Source: Polychytrium aggregatum (lineage: Eukaryota; Chytridiomycota; Chytridiomycetes; Polychytriales). Taken from it: 64,000 nt of DNA. Within the stretch, counting starts at the first letter, position 1, and the number at the start of each line of letters is the position of its first letter. The stretch is taken from contig NW_026516225.1 in assembly GCF_025602895.1 (NCBI RefSeq), positions 248,001 through 312,000 on the forward strand, written 5' to 3'. Of the stretch, positions 10,387 to 22,300 are shown one piece after another. Under the pieces are notes generated by a model. It made no database searches. It had not been told where the DNA came from and saw only the letters and a program-made list of their open reading frames with translations. The position numbers and the translations under genes were made by a program.

Positions 10387-12995
10387 ATGATCCTCGACAG
10401 CAACGGAAACATCACCCATCTCAACATCCTGGTCTTTGGCCCCGCTTTTGTTGGCAAGACCACCCTGATTCACACCTTTCTGCAGATGCAGCGACCAAAA
10501 TCCCGCATCAACAGCGGTGCTTCCGCCGAGTCGTGCTATCTGGGCTCGTACGATCCCACCATCGAAAACTTTTACCAACTGCAGTACGTGGTCGTCCCTC
10601 AGTCTGCTGCCCGTGAGGCAAATGCCGCCCAACAGGTCGTTGGCGACAACGGCATCGATCCGATCCTGCCGCCAGACATCCAGATCAACGACAGCCATGA
10701 GCTCCACAAACGCATCACCCTCAACATCATCGACGCCGGCGGCCATCCGTGCTATAGCAAGCTCTGGCCCTCGCTCATCACCAGCGCCGACGCCTTCATG
10801 CTCGTATACGATGTCGGCGACAAAGCCTCGTTTGACTCCATGTGGACCTTTTATCGCATCATCGTCGAGACCAAGTGGATCCAGCCCGAGTACATCCCCG
10901 CCATCATGGTCGGCAACATGGTCGACACGGTCGCTTCCGATGGAGTAACGACCCAATCAACCCGCCGCCCCCGCATGGTTCCACTCACCACCGGCCGCCA
11001 AATGGCCGACATTCTAAAGATCAAGTTCTCGGAAACCACCGCCCTGGCCCCTGTTGCTGTCGCCCGCTGCTTCTCGGAGCTGATTTCCGCTGCCCAGGCC
11101 AAGACTGACGCCAGATTGCAAATCGGAAACCTATCCCTGACACCAGCCCCTGTCAGGGTTCGCCGTGTGCGATCTGCGACCGAGCTGCGGTCCCAGAGTG
11201 CCGATCTCAATCAGTCCGATGGCTCGGCCGATGATTCTGCCTCGGAAGAGTCGCCCGTAGGCATCGACCGAACAATGGAGAATCGCAACAACCATCCGTC
11301 GCCGACGTCGTGCCACGGGCCGAGCGATCGGGCCGAGTCGGTGCGCTTCCCGACCCTTTCCTCCACCACATCGTCAAAGCGGGATTCGAACGTCTCGTCC
11401 AACTCGTCCAACTGCGTAAGTCTCGACAGATCCGTCTCGGCTGATCTGTATCGGCGGATTTGTATTGCTACTGACCATCGCCTCGCTGTTTGATTCACGC
11501 GACTCTCTCTCACTCCTCTCCTTCCCTTTCCCTCATCGTTCTAACAACGCCCGCTCAACAGGCCAACAGCCGCACAAGCGGCTCTACCGGCTCCTCCACG
11601 AGCAACGGCCGCAAGCTCTACAATTCTCTCATGGCACCCGCCTCAGCCGGCTCGATCCGTGCCCAGCGCGACCAGCTGTTTTCGGCATGGCGGACCTGCA
11701 AGCGAGAGTCCAGGACTGCGTCTGGCAATCAACAGCTCCGGATCTTCTTTGCCACGCACAAGGAAATGCAGAACCGGACGTCGTACTTTTCTACCTCGAC
11801 CGGCTACTCGAGTCGCTCCTCCAACTCGTCGGGGACAATGTATCGCCAGGACTCCCATCAGGGCTACAGGGTCTCTACGGCGCAATCGGCTTCGGGCCAG
11901 AGTCAGCGCACCGACACTCTCCGAGACGACCAGCCCTGGCCCACGACTGCCCGCACCCCTTCGGCGGCTTCGTCGGTAGTCTCGCCCGTTGGCGGCATGG
12001 TCACGGCTCGCAAGTTCAGCGCCCCCGATGTCTCGCAGGACTATGATCGTCTTGACCAGCCACCTCGTCCTGGCTCGACTGCCGTGTTCCGACCCCACGA
12101 CTCTGCCATCCACATGGGCGACGTCGAGCACCACCAAATCAACACCAAGCCTCCCGTCAACCACAACGGCAATAGCATACGGTTCATGAAGGCCCCGCAG
12201 ACCTCTCACACGTCGCTCCGCATCCAAGTCCCCACATACAACCCCGATGCGCCGCCGTCATCGTCGTCCCCATCCATGAGCGGCCATTTCCAGACAGCAA
12301 CACCGCCTCCGTCGTACTTTGAACACAAGCGTGTCGAGAGCCCACTGGCATCCCGGTTCCGATCCGCACGCCGCCCCAGTGCTGATGCCATCCTACTCCA
12401 GACCACCGAGTTAGAGGCTGCCCAGCAGATGGTGCGCTCGACCCCGACTCCCCCGCCGCTCACCCCAAATCGCTCCCAGGAGCACCTCTACCACCCTTTG
12501 CTCCGCAACGGACGAGCGTCGCACGGCCGCGGCTCGGGCGGCCGTCTGGCCTCGCTGCTGACGACCATTCAGAACTACGTCGACGAAACCCAAGGCCAAC
12601 TCTCGCCTGTCGCCATCGACCGCATGGAGCACTCCATGTTTGAGTTTCCTATCCAGTCCGACCCTGCGGGTGGTCGCAGTGACTACTCCCATCCTACCTC
12701 GCGAGTGCCCTCGCGGTCCTCGCCGTTGGTGAGGGAGGTGACTGGAGACCAGCCCGATCAACCGAGCGAGCCCAGCCCAACCATCGGACCCTTTGCCGCA
12801 ATCATAGACACGCCTGAATGGGGACCCAGCACCCTGGGCGAGACCGACGAAGAGGTCAGCCGAACGTACTCTATTCTCCTCAACAGCGCCGAGGAGACCT
12901 CTGAGTATTTCGACGACGACGACGACGATCCCTTTGACCAGAGCATGATCGTCCAGGATCAGCTCAACAAGGGTCTGGGAGGCTCGAACTACTAG
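10387..12995 (+). CDS. Atypical Ras-like GTPase with long Ser-rich C-terminal extension
   Basis: Exons 10387-11415 and 11562-12995 (GTAAGT..CAG, phase 0) give 820 residues. The first 240 form a Ras-like G domain: G1 GPAFVGKTT (18-26), G2 YDPTIENFY (about 55-63, closely matching the Ras/Rap effector loop), G3 DAGGH (116-120), G4 NMVD (177-180) and G5 ETTAL (about 215). Three features are odd. G3 reads DAGGH rather than DTAGQ, so the Gln61 position is His. G4 lacks the usual Lys of NKxD. About 36 extra residues sit between the switch I Thr and G3. The rest is a low-complexity Ser/Pro/Thr region with an acidic end (DDDDDPFDQ) and no CAAX box, so lipid anchoring by prenylation is not expected. 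Nucleotide exchange or hydrolysis may be altered. Biological role unknown. Confidence 0.82.
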
Positions 12996-13038
12996 ATCGC
13001 TGGCCTTGGGTCTCTCCCCGATCTCCGATATTCGATCT

Positions 13039-13107
13039 CTGGCTGCTGATTGCTGGCTGCTGATTGCTGGCTGCTGATTGCTGGCTGCTGATTGTTGGCT
13101 GCTGATT
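13039..13107. repeat. 14-bp tandem repeat, unit ctggctgctgattg (about 5 copies)
   Basis: Near-perfect adjacent copies just after the stop codon of the Ras-like gene, probably in its 3' UTR. Confidence 0.85.
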
Positions 13108-13498
13108 TCCATTCTCATATTTGATCTCTGATCACTCAACCCCTGAACGATGCCGGGCTTTGGCCAAAGTCATCCCTTTATCCGCGCACCTTTTTGTTGT
13201 GGCCACGACGATTTGTTCATACTGGAATAAGTGCCCTTGCGTTTTCGGGGCCCGATTTTCCTCTTCCTGCTTCTTCGAGTCGGCTTTGCCGCGTTTCTCT
13301 CACTTTCCTACTTCCGACACTTTGCTCTCGGTATCGAGGATACCCACCCATCCATGTCGATATTGCCGCTTCCTTTGCGATGCTCAGTGCACCCATGTGC
13401 ACACATTAGTTTCCGGAGACCATCAAGACTGCACTACACCATCCCTGCATCTACAGTATTGCTTACATCGAGCATATGTATACTCCGCTCTCCCCAAC

Positions 13499-13560
13499 GC
13501 ATTGCATCCACCACCACCACTACTACTACTACCGTCACCACTACTACCATTACCACTATG
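13499..13560. repeat. Trinucleotide run (CAC/CTA type)
   Basis: Imperfect CCA/CTA triplet microsatellite in non-coding sequence. Confidence 0.7.
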
Positions 13561-14912
13561 GCTATAGCTACGACTGCCCTTGTCCTCCGCACTGCCTTCT
13601 TTCCGTCTGGCCCAGTTGTTTCTTCCAAAGCCGCTGCACTCTGCCATGCTCGCAGGCTTGCTGCCTCTCTCTCTCTCTCCCTCCTTCCCACCCAGCACAC
13701 GAACCACGCCAAGCGATCGTTCTTTTGTCGTCTGCCTCGACGACCCCCCCCCTCGCCATTTGCGCTTCTGTATCATTCATTGTTTGTTCGTTCGTTCCTG
13801 TGTTTCCCTTTTTGCGGACTTGACCCTCGTCGTCTTCCACTATCGCCAATGGCCTGCTCCGACCCGACGAGGGAAGCTTCCCATGACTTTGTATGTTTAC
13901 TTTTGCCGATCTTATGTGGCTGTGGAGCCACCGTTTTCTCGACTCATCTTTTGCTCAATACAGCCCTTTCCAAAACAAACGATGATGATGGATGATGATG
14001 GTCGTGAGCACATGGGAGCAATCGGATTCACCACCCCTTCGATGCACACAACGGGTCCCTCACTCCGACTCTAACTCCTGGCTAGGATCCACAGGAAACC
14101 TCATTTGTTCAGACAGATCATCATATTCAGTTTCGAGAGAGAGAGAGGGGGGGTAAATTCACAAAAGGCCGAAGATGGGGAGGAGGCGATTTCAGTAGCA
14201 GGTACTTTTGTCCAAGCATTTTGATGGTGGAATTAGCTGCACGCAATCGTCCTCCCACCCCAAAGGCTTACCAAAAAAATAGAAATAGCGTCGTAAAAAG
14301 GCAACTAACGATACCAATGTAGGGAGAACGAAAGGGACATACAGAGGAGAGAGGGTGGGAGGAAGAAGCTGGTCATCGGCAGGGGAGGTGGAGAGGGAAG
14401 GGGAGAAGAGCGCGGAACTTGACTAGGGAATCAAGTGGAGAAACAGGAGACGGGAGTTGGATTGTGAGGGAAGGGAGAACAGAACCAAGTATACACCAAG
14501 CATCGATCTGACCAAGCCCGACCGGGAGACATTTGGACACAGAGGGAAGGTCTTGGATTGGAGCCGGGGGGAGTGGGACTCGAGCAACCAACCGGCAGAT
14601 CAACTGCAGTCAACCAGCCAATTTCAGAAGAGTTGCCCGCCACTACTTCAACGTCAAGGTTGGAGGTGGGCGAGTCACTGCCTCTGTTTGGCGTTACCAT
14701 TTTCATCACTTGTGTCGGCCTCGATAGACCGCCGGGTTCGATACGTGGGTGGAGTGCAGTTCTACGGCAAGAGAGCAGATGGACCGCTTTCCCGGTGGGC
14801 TGTCCTCCCATCCAACAACGGATGTCCATGGAGATCACCCCCTCCCCTTCCAAAGCAATACAATTCCAGCCAGGACTGTTTCTCGGTGCGCACGTTTATG
14901 AACGAGAGAGCC

Positions 14913-16161
14913 TCAGATCATAATCAGGCTGCTGTGTGGTCCAGGGACGGGAGTTCGAATCAGGACGGGGCACTCAGACTTGTGAGTGATACAGCACGGG
15001 AGGCTCCTGGAGAGACTGATACATCGAAAGTGGAGAGATAGAGATAGAGATAGAGAGGCAGATTGTGGGCGGCAATCGGGCCAAAAGCATCGATCCAAAA
15101 GAGGAAAAATCGATCAGTACGAAGCAGGAACCATCAAATTGGGCGACGGAAAGTGGGTGCTGGGGGGGGGGTGATTCGCAGGCGGTAAGTGAGGACGCAG
15201 GGCCCCAGCCGAGATTCGCAGTTCTCACCTCGAGAGGCGGCCGTGGCTGCCAACGACAATCAGATCCGGAGCGATGGTTTGTGAGTACGATCGGATGCAT
15301 TCGTGTGCGTCGCCGATAAAGAGCTTGGTGACGATTTGGAGCGGCATGTGGTGGTCGACGGTGATTCTGGAGACACATCCATTCAGATCGTCGAGTTGCT
15401 GCAGATTCAGCAGGCGCGAGCCGACATGGGAGACAGTTGGAGACAATTCGATGCAGAGGGATACAGCGAAGAGTCAATTGGATGCAGAGGGAGACAGCGA
15501 GGAGTAAATCCCATGGTGCATCAGCTACAAGGACGTTCTCCAAGATATGGATACGCCGCAGGCAACCACAAGCCCGACCAACACCATTGCAAGCGACTTA
15601 CGGGGCCCTTGATGTCCAGGAAGGCTGTTGAATGGGTGGAATTGACGAGCAGAAGATGGGCGATGGATGATTCGCGGGACACAAACGGGTGAGAATGTCG
15701 TCAAAGGGGAGAATGTTGCCAAAGGGGAGAATGTCGCCAAAGGGGAGAGTTTCTCCAGCGCTCCACCCCACACATCAGGTTCCCCTGAAGCAGCGAGCCC
15801 CCTCCCACCTCCACCGTGCGAGTGGGGGACGAAGAGAGTTTTGTTCCGGGAGACTGCGCTGCTGTTCGGAAACTCTGGCTGGTGCCGTCTCAGCTTTATT
15901 TCTCTTGGGCACAGACACACCAGAGGGATGAGACCAAGCGGAGCTGACCCTGGGCTGGAGCAAGTGGTTACCTGGATACTGGAATTCCTCATCGTCGTCT
16001 TGTGGGCCAAGCTTGATGTCAAAGACGTTGAGCACATGGACTTCGTCTTCGGCCTTGAGCAGATTCGAGAGAGCATCCTCGAGGAGACTCAGCTCTCGGT
16101 CATAGTCAGCGATGGCGATGAGCACGCGCTTGTTGGACCGGGGTTCTGGGGAGATGGACAT
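14913..16161 (-). CDS. Universal stress protein (UspA) domain protein, 4 exons
   Basis: Read on the minus strand, exons 16161-15972, 15624-15602, 15398-15229 and 15006-14913 give 158 residues, the size of a single UspA domain. Phases match at every junction (1+2, 0, 2+1). Strand beta-1 KRVLIAIADYDRE, beta-2 DEVHVLNVFD, APDLIVVGSHGR and CPVLIR are the classic USP blocks. USPs bind ATP or act as small stress-responsive proteins in the cytosol. The nucleotide motif is normally G-x2-G-x9-G(S/T). Here GSHG is present, but the second glycine half is compressed (GRLSRSLPCCITH). An alternative acceptor after 15016 would add three residues and partly restore the spacing. Exon 2 is only 23 nt. A GGGGAGAATGTC-type 18-bp repeat lies in intron 1. 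Family confident, exact last junction less so. Confidence 0.8.
15691..15748. repeat. 18-bp tandem repeat (3 copies) in USP intron 1
   Basis: Unit close to gagaatgtcgccaaaggg repeats three times with two substitutions. It lies within the first intron of the USP model. Confidence 0.8.
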
Positions 16162-17192
16162 TGCTATAGACGATAATGGGCTGATCCAAGGGGGGTTTGC
16201 TGGGCTGTGGGGGGCGGAAGGGTGGGTGCAGAGCGATAGTAGCGGGCGCTGCAAGAAAGGTGTTTTGCAGAGGCTCGGGGGAGCAGATGGTGGTGGATGG
16301 CCTGGAGAGGACAGAAGGAAGGATGCTGGAGGCACGATTGGGAGAAAGGAGAGGCCGATGAGGAGGCTTTATGGCCGGCAAAGAGGTCAGTGGGTGGATT
16401 CTGATGAACTTGGATGACGAGCAGAGAAGCGACGGCGACCCAACACCCAGCAAGACAGAATTAAGGGTGGCTGCGGACCACAGGACGGCCATTGGCATGG
16501 CGATTGAGTCATGCACCCGCGGTCTCGGCGAGGGCGTCCGAGATAGGGGAATGCAACGGAGTGTCCAGGACAGCACCACGCTGACAGCACCCCCTCCCCG
16601 GCCAGCAACGCCGACAGACCATGTCCTGGCATGATGCCATCTGGGTATGGCGCTGCTCGGGTATGGTGCCGTCGGCGTCGTCACCGGGCAGCCACAGCCG
16701 CTCTCTGACGAGGGTGTCGTCGACGCTGGTGGCCCAGGGCAGTCCGCGCTGGCAGCAGAGCCCGGAAGCAGCCCGGCGTCCCGCTATCTGTTCCGGCACA
16801 TGACGCCCGATAGCGGCTGTGGCCTCCGGCCGAGACAGCGCGGTGGCAGAGCAGCGGGCCATGAGATTCGATGCAAGCGCAAGAGCGAGGCATGCCGAGA
16901 CCATGCGCTTGTGCGAAAGGAGGGGGGAAGGCGACGATGCAGATGCAGAGACGAACTTGAGCGTCCTCCGTATCAGCCGCCGCTTGCTGGCTTTGCGAGC
17001 ACGGTCCCAAACACCTCTGTCGTTCCTCGGCGTCAGGACAATCTGGTCGAACGAGTCGCTCCACCAGTCTCCTTGGACGCGCCGTTTTATAGCAATGGGC
17101 GATGTGTGTATTCAGGTCAGAAAAAAACAGCTCTCAATCAAAGCAGGGTGTCGGGGAGCGCTGTATCAGCTCGACGGGACTATCAACTCAGC
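16162..17192. other. Intergenic region, USP promoter side and receptor 3' side
   Basis: About 1 kb. On the minus strand a CATAAAG element at about 16368-16374 lies some 205 bp before the USP start, a possible TATA element. No gene is supported. Confidence 0.4.
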
Positions 17193-20100
17193 TCAGCGGG
17201 ATGTGACGGTATTGATTCCGCAACGGGCTCTATCGACAAGGGTCTGGTAATCAGGAGTCGGCAGCTCGTTGGCAATAGCCAGAGCCTCGCTGTAGTGTCG
17301 GAGTGCATCTTCGTCTGTGCCAGATTGCGAGCTGAAGAGATCGCCAAAGGCAAGGTGGGCCTGGGCGATATCGGGGTCAAGTGTTGGCTCATCAATCTCC
17401 AACAGAATGTCGAGGGATTCTTGAATCAGCTGCGATGCGGCGTCGAAACGGCCCTGCTTGGTGGCGATTTCGCCCGACGCCATCAGGATGGTTGCAATCT
17501 CGTCCGTCTCGCGCTTGCCGTGCGCCTTGATACTCGTAGCGAGTGCTTCTTCATAGAGATTCTGTGCCTCTGCCAGACGGCCCTGGTCGGATTCGACCTT
17601 TGCCAGACTTGCGATCGTGTCGGCAACGTCGGGGTGGTCGCGTGTACCATGAATATATGTTTCGATACCGAGTGCCTCCTGGTAGAGCGCACGCGCCTCG
17701 TCGTAGTGTTCCAGTGTACGGGCAATGTCGGCCATGCTCGACAGGGCTGATACGGCATCGGGGTGCTCCCTCGTGCCGTTGATAATGACGTCCAGATCAA
17801 GGATGTCGCGAAAGCGGCTGAAGGCCTCTTCAAGGTTACCTTTCTGCTCGACGATATCGGCGATCTTGCGCAAGGTCGCCGAAACAAGATAGTGCTCCCT
17901 GGTGCCGAGGATTGCAGTGTCGATCTCAAGGACTTCTTCATATAGCCTTTGGGCCTCGTCAAGATCGCCTTCGGACTCTTTGATATCAGCGATGCGAATC
18001 TGAATGTTAGAAATCGCCCGATGCATCTTGGTTCCATAGGCCTTGAGCAAAGTGGCCTGAGCTTCTTGGTAGAGCACAAGGGCTTCGTCATCGTCATCCT
18101 GGGAACAGAGTACTTGGGCTATTTTGACCAAGGTTTCGGCGACCGAAGGATGTTCTCTCGTGCCATAGACCGCAGTTTCGATACTGAGAGTCTTTCGGAA
18201 GAGATCGAGGGCTTTGTCGTTGTCGCCTTGGGATTGAAGCACCTCTGCGATGCCGCTTATAGCCGAGGCAACTTCGGGGTGCTCCTCAGTACCAAAAATC
18301 TTCAGGCGGATGTCATACAGCTTTTGGAAATGAGTGAGCGCCTCTTCGTGTCGGCCCTGCGAGTGGATGATTCGGGCAAAGAGCGCAGTGGTCTTGGCCA
18401 CGTCAGGATGATCCTCTCTGCCGTAGAGCTGCATTTCGATCTCCTGGCACTCTTTGCAGCACTTCAGTGCCTCTTCGTTGTTGCCTTGCGTATGCAAAAG
18501 GCCAGCCATACTGTACAACCCCGAGGAAATTGACGGGTGCCTTCGTGTGCCATACACCCCGACCGCGGTGGCCATGATCTCCTGGTACAGCTGCAGAGCG
18601 TCATCAAGGCGCCCTTGGATTTTGTAGATATCGGCGATGCTGTACAGGGTTGCAAGAGTCGACGGATGCTTCCAATTGCCGTAGAACTGCTCATCAATTT
18701 GAAGACATTCGTTGAAGAGTCGAAGCGCTTCATCGTACTGGCCCCGCATGAAGTTAATGTAGGCGATGCTGTCGAGGGTCACGGAGATGTCGCGGCTCGC
18801 CGACATTCCCTGGACCATTTTTTGGATCTCGAGAGCCTCCTGGAAATGGGCAAGGGCCGCATCGTATTTCCCAAGCGATAATTCCACGCTGCCGATTTGT
18901 TGGACCGTCCTCGCAACCGACGGATGCTCCTTTGTGCCAAAGATCCGGACTCGAATCTCCAGAGCCTCTTGATGGTGTCCCAGAGCTTCGGTGTGTCTGC
19001 CGAGACTGAGAGCGACGTCGCCGAGACCCTGGATGGCACTTGCAACATCGACGTGGCTTCGCGTGCCATAGAAGGCCTCGGATCGCTGTACGTTCTCCGC
19101 ACTCACTTCCATCGCCTTCGCGAACAAGCCGCGGCTATCAGCCAGTTTTGCGATACAGCAGTCGATCCTTGAGTGCAGCGGCTTTGAATATCGCTGAGGA
19201 ACTACTGCCTTGGAGAAGCAGTCAAGATGCTCGAGAAGATAAGGCTTGTCGAGCAGCCCCGCCAAGTCAATCAGCGCCATGCCGGTGACATTTTCGATTT
19301 CATCAGGCTTCAGTTCGTTGTGACTTTTGACAAACTCTCGAGCGACCTGCTGGGTGAGCGAATGGGTCGAGTACACTCTCTCGCCGTCGTTTCTGAGGAG
19401 ACCACTCTGGAGCACCATCGTCACGAGGTTGGATACTGTGCACGAACATGTAGACTCAGTAAAGCGCCACCGACAGGGGGCCAATCGCATCGCTCACCCA
19501 CACATTCATCCATGCAGCACAACTCACCATCGTTCCTGACTCCCAATTTTTGTGCGATCGCTTCGATTATCTCCGGCTGGATGTTGGTCGGCGCCACCAG
19601 AGTGAGGGCACCAAAGAGCATGGCTGCCTCGATGCCCTCGTTTCCTCGGCTCACCAGCGAGTCCATTGCTAGATCCACAATCACCTTGAGCGACGACCGC
19701 GTCTGGTCCTCGCCCTCTTCCTCCTCCAGAGCCCCCGCAAACTCTTCCTCGATCACGTAGAGGGGAGTAGGGCAATTTTCAGCATAGGTGATGAACGTCT
19801 GGATCACAAGCGGATATCCGTCAATCTTGACCACGATTCTCTTGAGAGTCTCCAGTGCCTCGGTCGACCTGGTTCTCTCGGCGATCAGTGGCGACGCCGA
19901 CAATATGTAGTCGAGCGCGATGGTGTTGTCCCAAGTGCCAAGACGCAGTGGGGCGTGCCCGTATCCAGTGATGTGGGTTCCAAGTGCACTGGCGAAGGTA
20001 CCAGGAGGCAGCGAGGCCAGCCGGGTCGTCACCACCACATCGCCCGCAAAGCCGAGTGATCTGGAATGCTCAAACACAGAGTCGACCACGCCGATGTCAT

Positions 20101-21094
20101 CGACATTGTCGAGTACCAGGAGATAGCCGTGGGTGTTGGCGAGGAACATCGAGGCATGCTCCTTGATCACATCGGGCTTGATGCCAGGGAACATGTCGAT
20201 GAGTCCATCGAGGGCAGTCGACTCGGTTGAGCAGTTGAGCCAGAAGACCTGGCTGTACTGCGGTTTGATGCCGATGGTCTCGGCTTTGATAGCTTTGAGG
20301 TCGTCCTTGTTGCTCACATCGAGAGTGCCCATCATGAAACGCAGGAATTGGCGGGCGAGGACAGATTTGCCCATGCCACCCATACCGGAGATGACGGCGC
20401 GGCCCGTCAGGGTGACCTGACGGAGGAGCGAGTCGAGGTGGGCGGGATCGACCCGGAGCTTGGAGTCGCAAAAGTATTTGCGATATATGGTGTTCCTAAT
20501 GTCCGAGTCGAGTTCGATGGGATGGACAAGGTTGAGGATGCGATAGATTCGCATGTAAACGAGGTCGGGGTAGATTCCAAACATCTGGATCTGGCTCAGG
20601 CGAGACACAGTTTCCCGAAGCGAGCCGAACCTGGGATCGCCAGGGATGGTGACGTTTTGGAGCCAGAACGGGCGCCACACCTCTTGATCGCCATTATTCG
20701 TGAGACTGAACACGCACAGGGGCATGATAGAGAGCGGCTGTCCTTGGTCGATGAGGCGGAGGGCGGTCTGCAGCTCGATAAGGGTCTTGTCTTGCTGACC
20801 CGACTCGGCTTTGCGCATCATCGAGTCCACGGCTGCTTGGCTGAGAACGGCAACAACGACCTTGCTCCTGGATAGGGCGAGCTGCAAGTTGTTCCAGGCG
20901 TTGGCATCATCGAGAGAGTCATCCTCGTGGAAAATGGTGAGCGGCTGGCCGTATCGACGGAGGGCGATCGAGGGGAGCATCTCTGTCAGGGCCCCAACGA
21001 TGGTGGCGTCGGCTTCGGCCTGGCTGGAGAGGAACAGGGCATGCTCTGGTCCGTGGATAGGATAGGCGCTGAGCTGGTCGCTTGCGGAGGCCAT
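17193..21094 (-). CDS. TIR-NB-ARC-TPR receptor (NLR/STAND type)
   Basis: Minus-strand exons 21094-19528 and 19435-17193 (GTGAGT..CAG, phase 1) give 1,269 residues. Residues about 15-165 resemble a TIR domain: HALFLSS strand, FHEDDSLDD (BB-loop region), LALSRSKVVVAVLS, and an Glu in LIEL (107) where the NADase Glu of TIRs lies. Residues about 220-520 are an NB-ARC/STAND ATPase: P-loop GMGGMGKS (237-244), Walker B YLLVLDNVDD (324-333), sensor VVVTTR (353-358) and a GYPLVI helix (426-431). From about 600 to 1,230 there are about 13-14 kinesin-light-chain-like TPRs of 42 residues carrying the recurring YGTREHP signature. Such proteins are single-chain signal-sensing switches: ligand on the repeats, nucleotide-dependent assembly, TIR output (NAD cleavage in plants and bacteria). 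The ATG at 21094 has a better context than one 24 codons upstream. Ligand and output are inferred. Confidence 0.87.
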
Positions 21095-21380
21095 CTCTGT
21101 CAGCGGAGTGGGTATCAAAATGTTGAGAGGAGAGTTCGGTGCAGAGCAGGGCCTTTTTGAGCACATTCGCCCGGCTGCGCCATGCCACGCCGTCGTGGTG
21201 GCGGTTTGAAATGATCAGCGTGCATCCGGGTATCAGCTGGCCGCCGAGAAAGCGGTGCCTACTTGGCTAATGGTAAAGGGATACCTTCCAGGGTATCAGC
21301 AGAGCCATTGCACGCCAGGCTGGGTTCTGGGGTGAGACTTTGAACAGTCAGGGGAGGCGTTTGTGGGTCTGTATCGACTG

Positions 21381-21457
21381 AACATCAAGAGCATCGGTTG
21401 AACATCAAGGACATCGACTGACCATCAAGGACATCGACTGACCATCAAGAGCATCGA
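21381..21457. repeat. 20-bp tandem repeat (4 copies)
   Basis: Unit accatcaaggacatcgactg with a few substitutions, repeated four times upstream of the receptor gene. Confidence 0.85.
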
Positions 21458-22251
21458 CGACTCTGAAAGGGCAGATCAATGTTAGGCCGCTGCACCCAAA
21501 TACCCACATCCGCACGCTTCGTTCGTCGGCCATCAGATGCACGCTCACGAGTGACCCTGCCCATGCGGCTGGCTGTCGATCTGGTCATCGATCTGCGGCG
21601 GCATCACGCCATCATACGCTTGGTGGCCAGCGATTGGCCAGGCTCCCGGGGGCTGCCAACCAACCGACCTTGCTCTGCCTTGCCCTGTCTTGCCTTTGTT
21701 GTTCAGGAGGTGTGTCACCGTGCAATATGAGATTCAGCCGAAGTGATACAAGTGCTTTGGACCCGTGGGAATCGGGATCTTGGCTGGGGCAAAGACACAA
21801 GCACAGGACAGCCCGTGCCGAGCGGTTGTCGACAGAACTGTGAGCAAAACTGTGGGCAGAGCTGTGAACAGAAGAAAGCAGAGGGTGGTTGCTCTGGGGA
21901 TGGTTGTTGGTGCGAATGGCGACTGTTTGTCTTGGCTCAGCTCGGCCCAGCCTGGCTCAGCCTGCCTTGACATCAAACCCGCGAGAGCGTCGATTCTGAT
22001 TTGTACGCGATTCGGCATCGAGCACGATCGATCGCCATGTTTGCCGACAGCGACACAGTACCGCCGCTGTCTATCGACTTGTACGAAATCAGTGGTCGGC
22101 GCTCAGCCCCCGCCGTGCTCCTGCTGCTTGCTGTTTGTTTTGTGTGTCTACTGCCACGGCCCCACGGGTACTTGTCCCCATCGAGCCGGTCCGCGGCGTG
22201 ATAGGGCTGATGCAGCTGTCGGTTTGAATTGACTCGGGCTGCTGCTGCCTG

Positions 22252-22300
22252 TGGTGGTGGTGGTGGTGGTGGTGGTGGTGGCGGCGGCGGTGGCGGTGGC
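22252..22300. repeat. GGT/GGC trinucleotide run
   Basis: Microsatellite of GGT then GGC triplets in non-coding sequence. Confidence 0.85.

Larger units (their letters stand above)
12996..14912. other. Intergenic region between convergent Ras-like and USP genes
   Basis: Convergent genes flank this 1.9-kb stretch, so it should hold two 3' UTRs. It contains a 14-bp tandem repeat at 13039, a CAC/CTA trinucleotide run near 13499 and purine-rich sequence near 14140-14410. No coding evidence is seen. Confidence 0.45.

Noticed and set aside
14945-14975. GTTCGAATC resembling a tRNA B box
   Set aside because: No A box or acceptor stem fits around it, and the complement encodes the conserved end of the USP.
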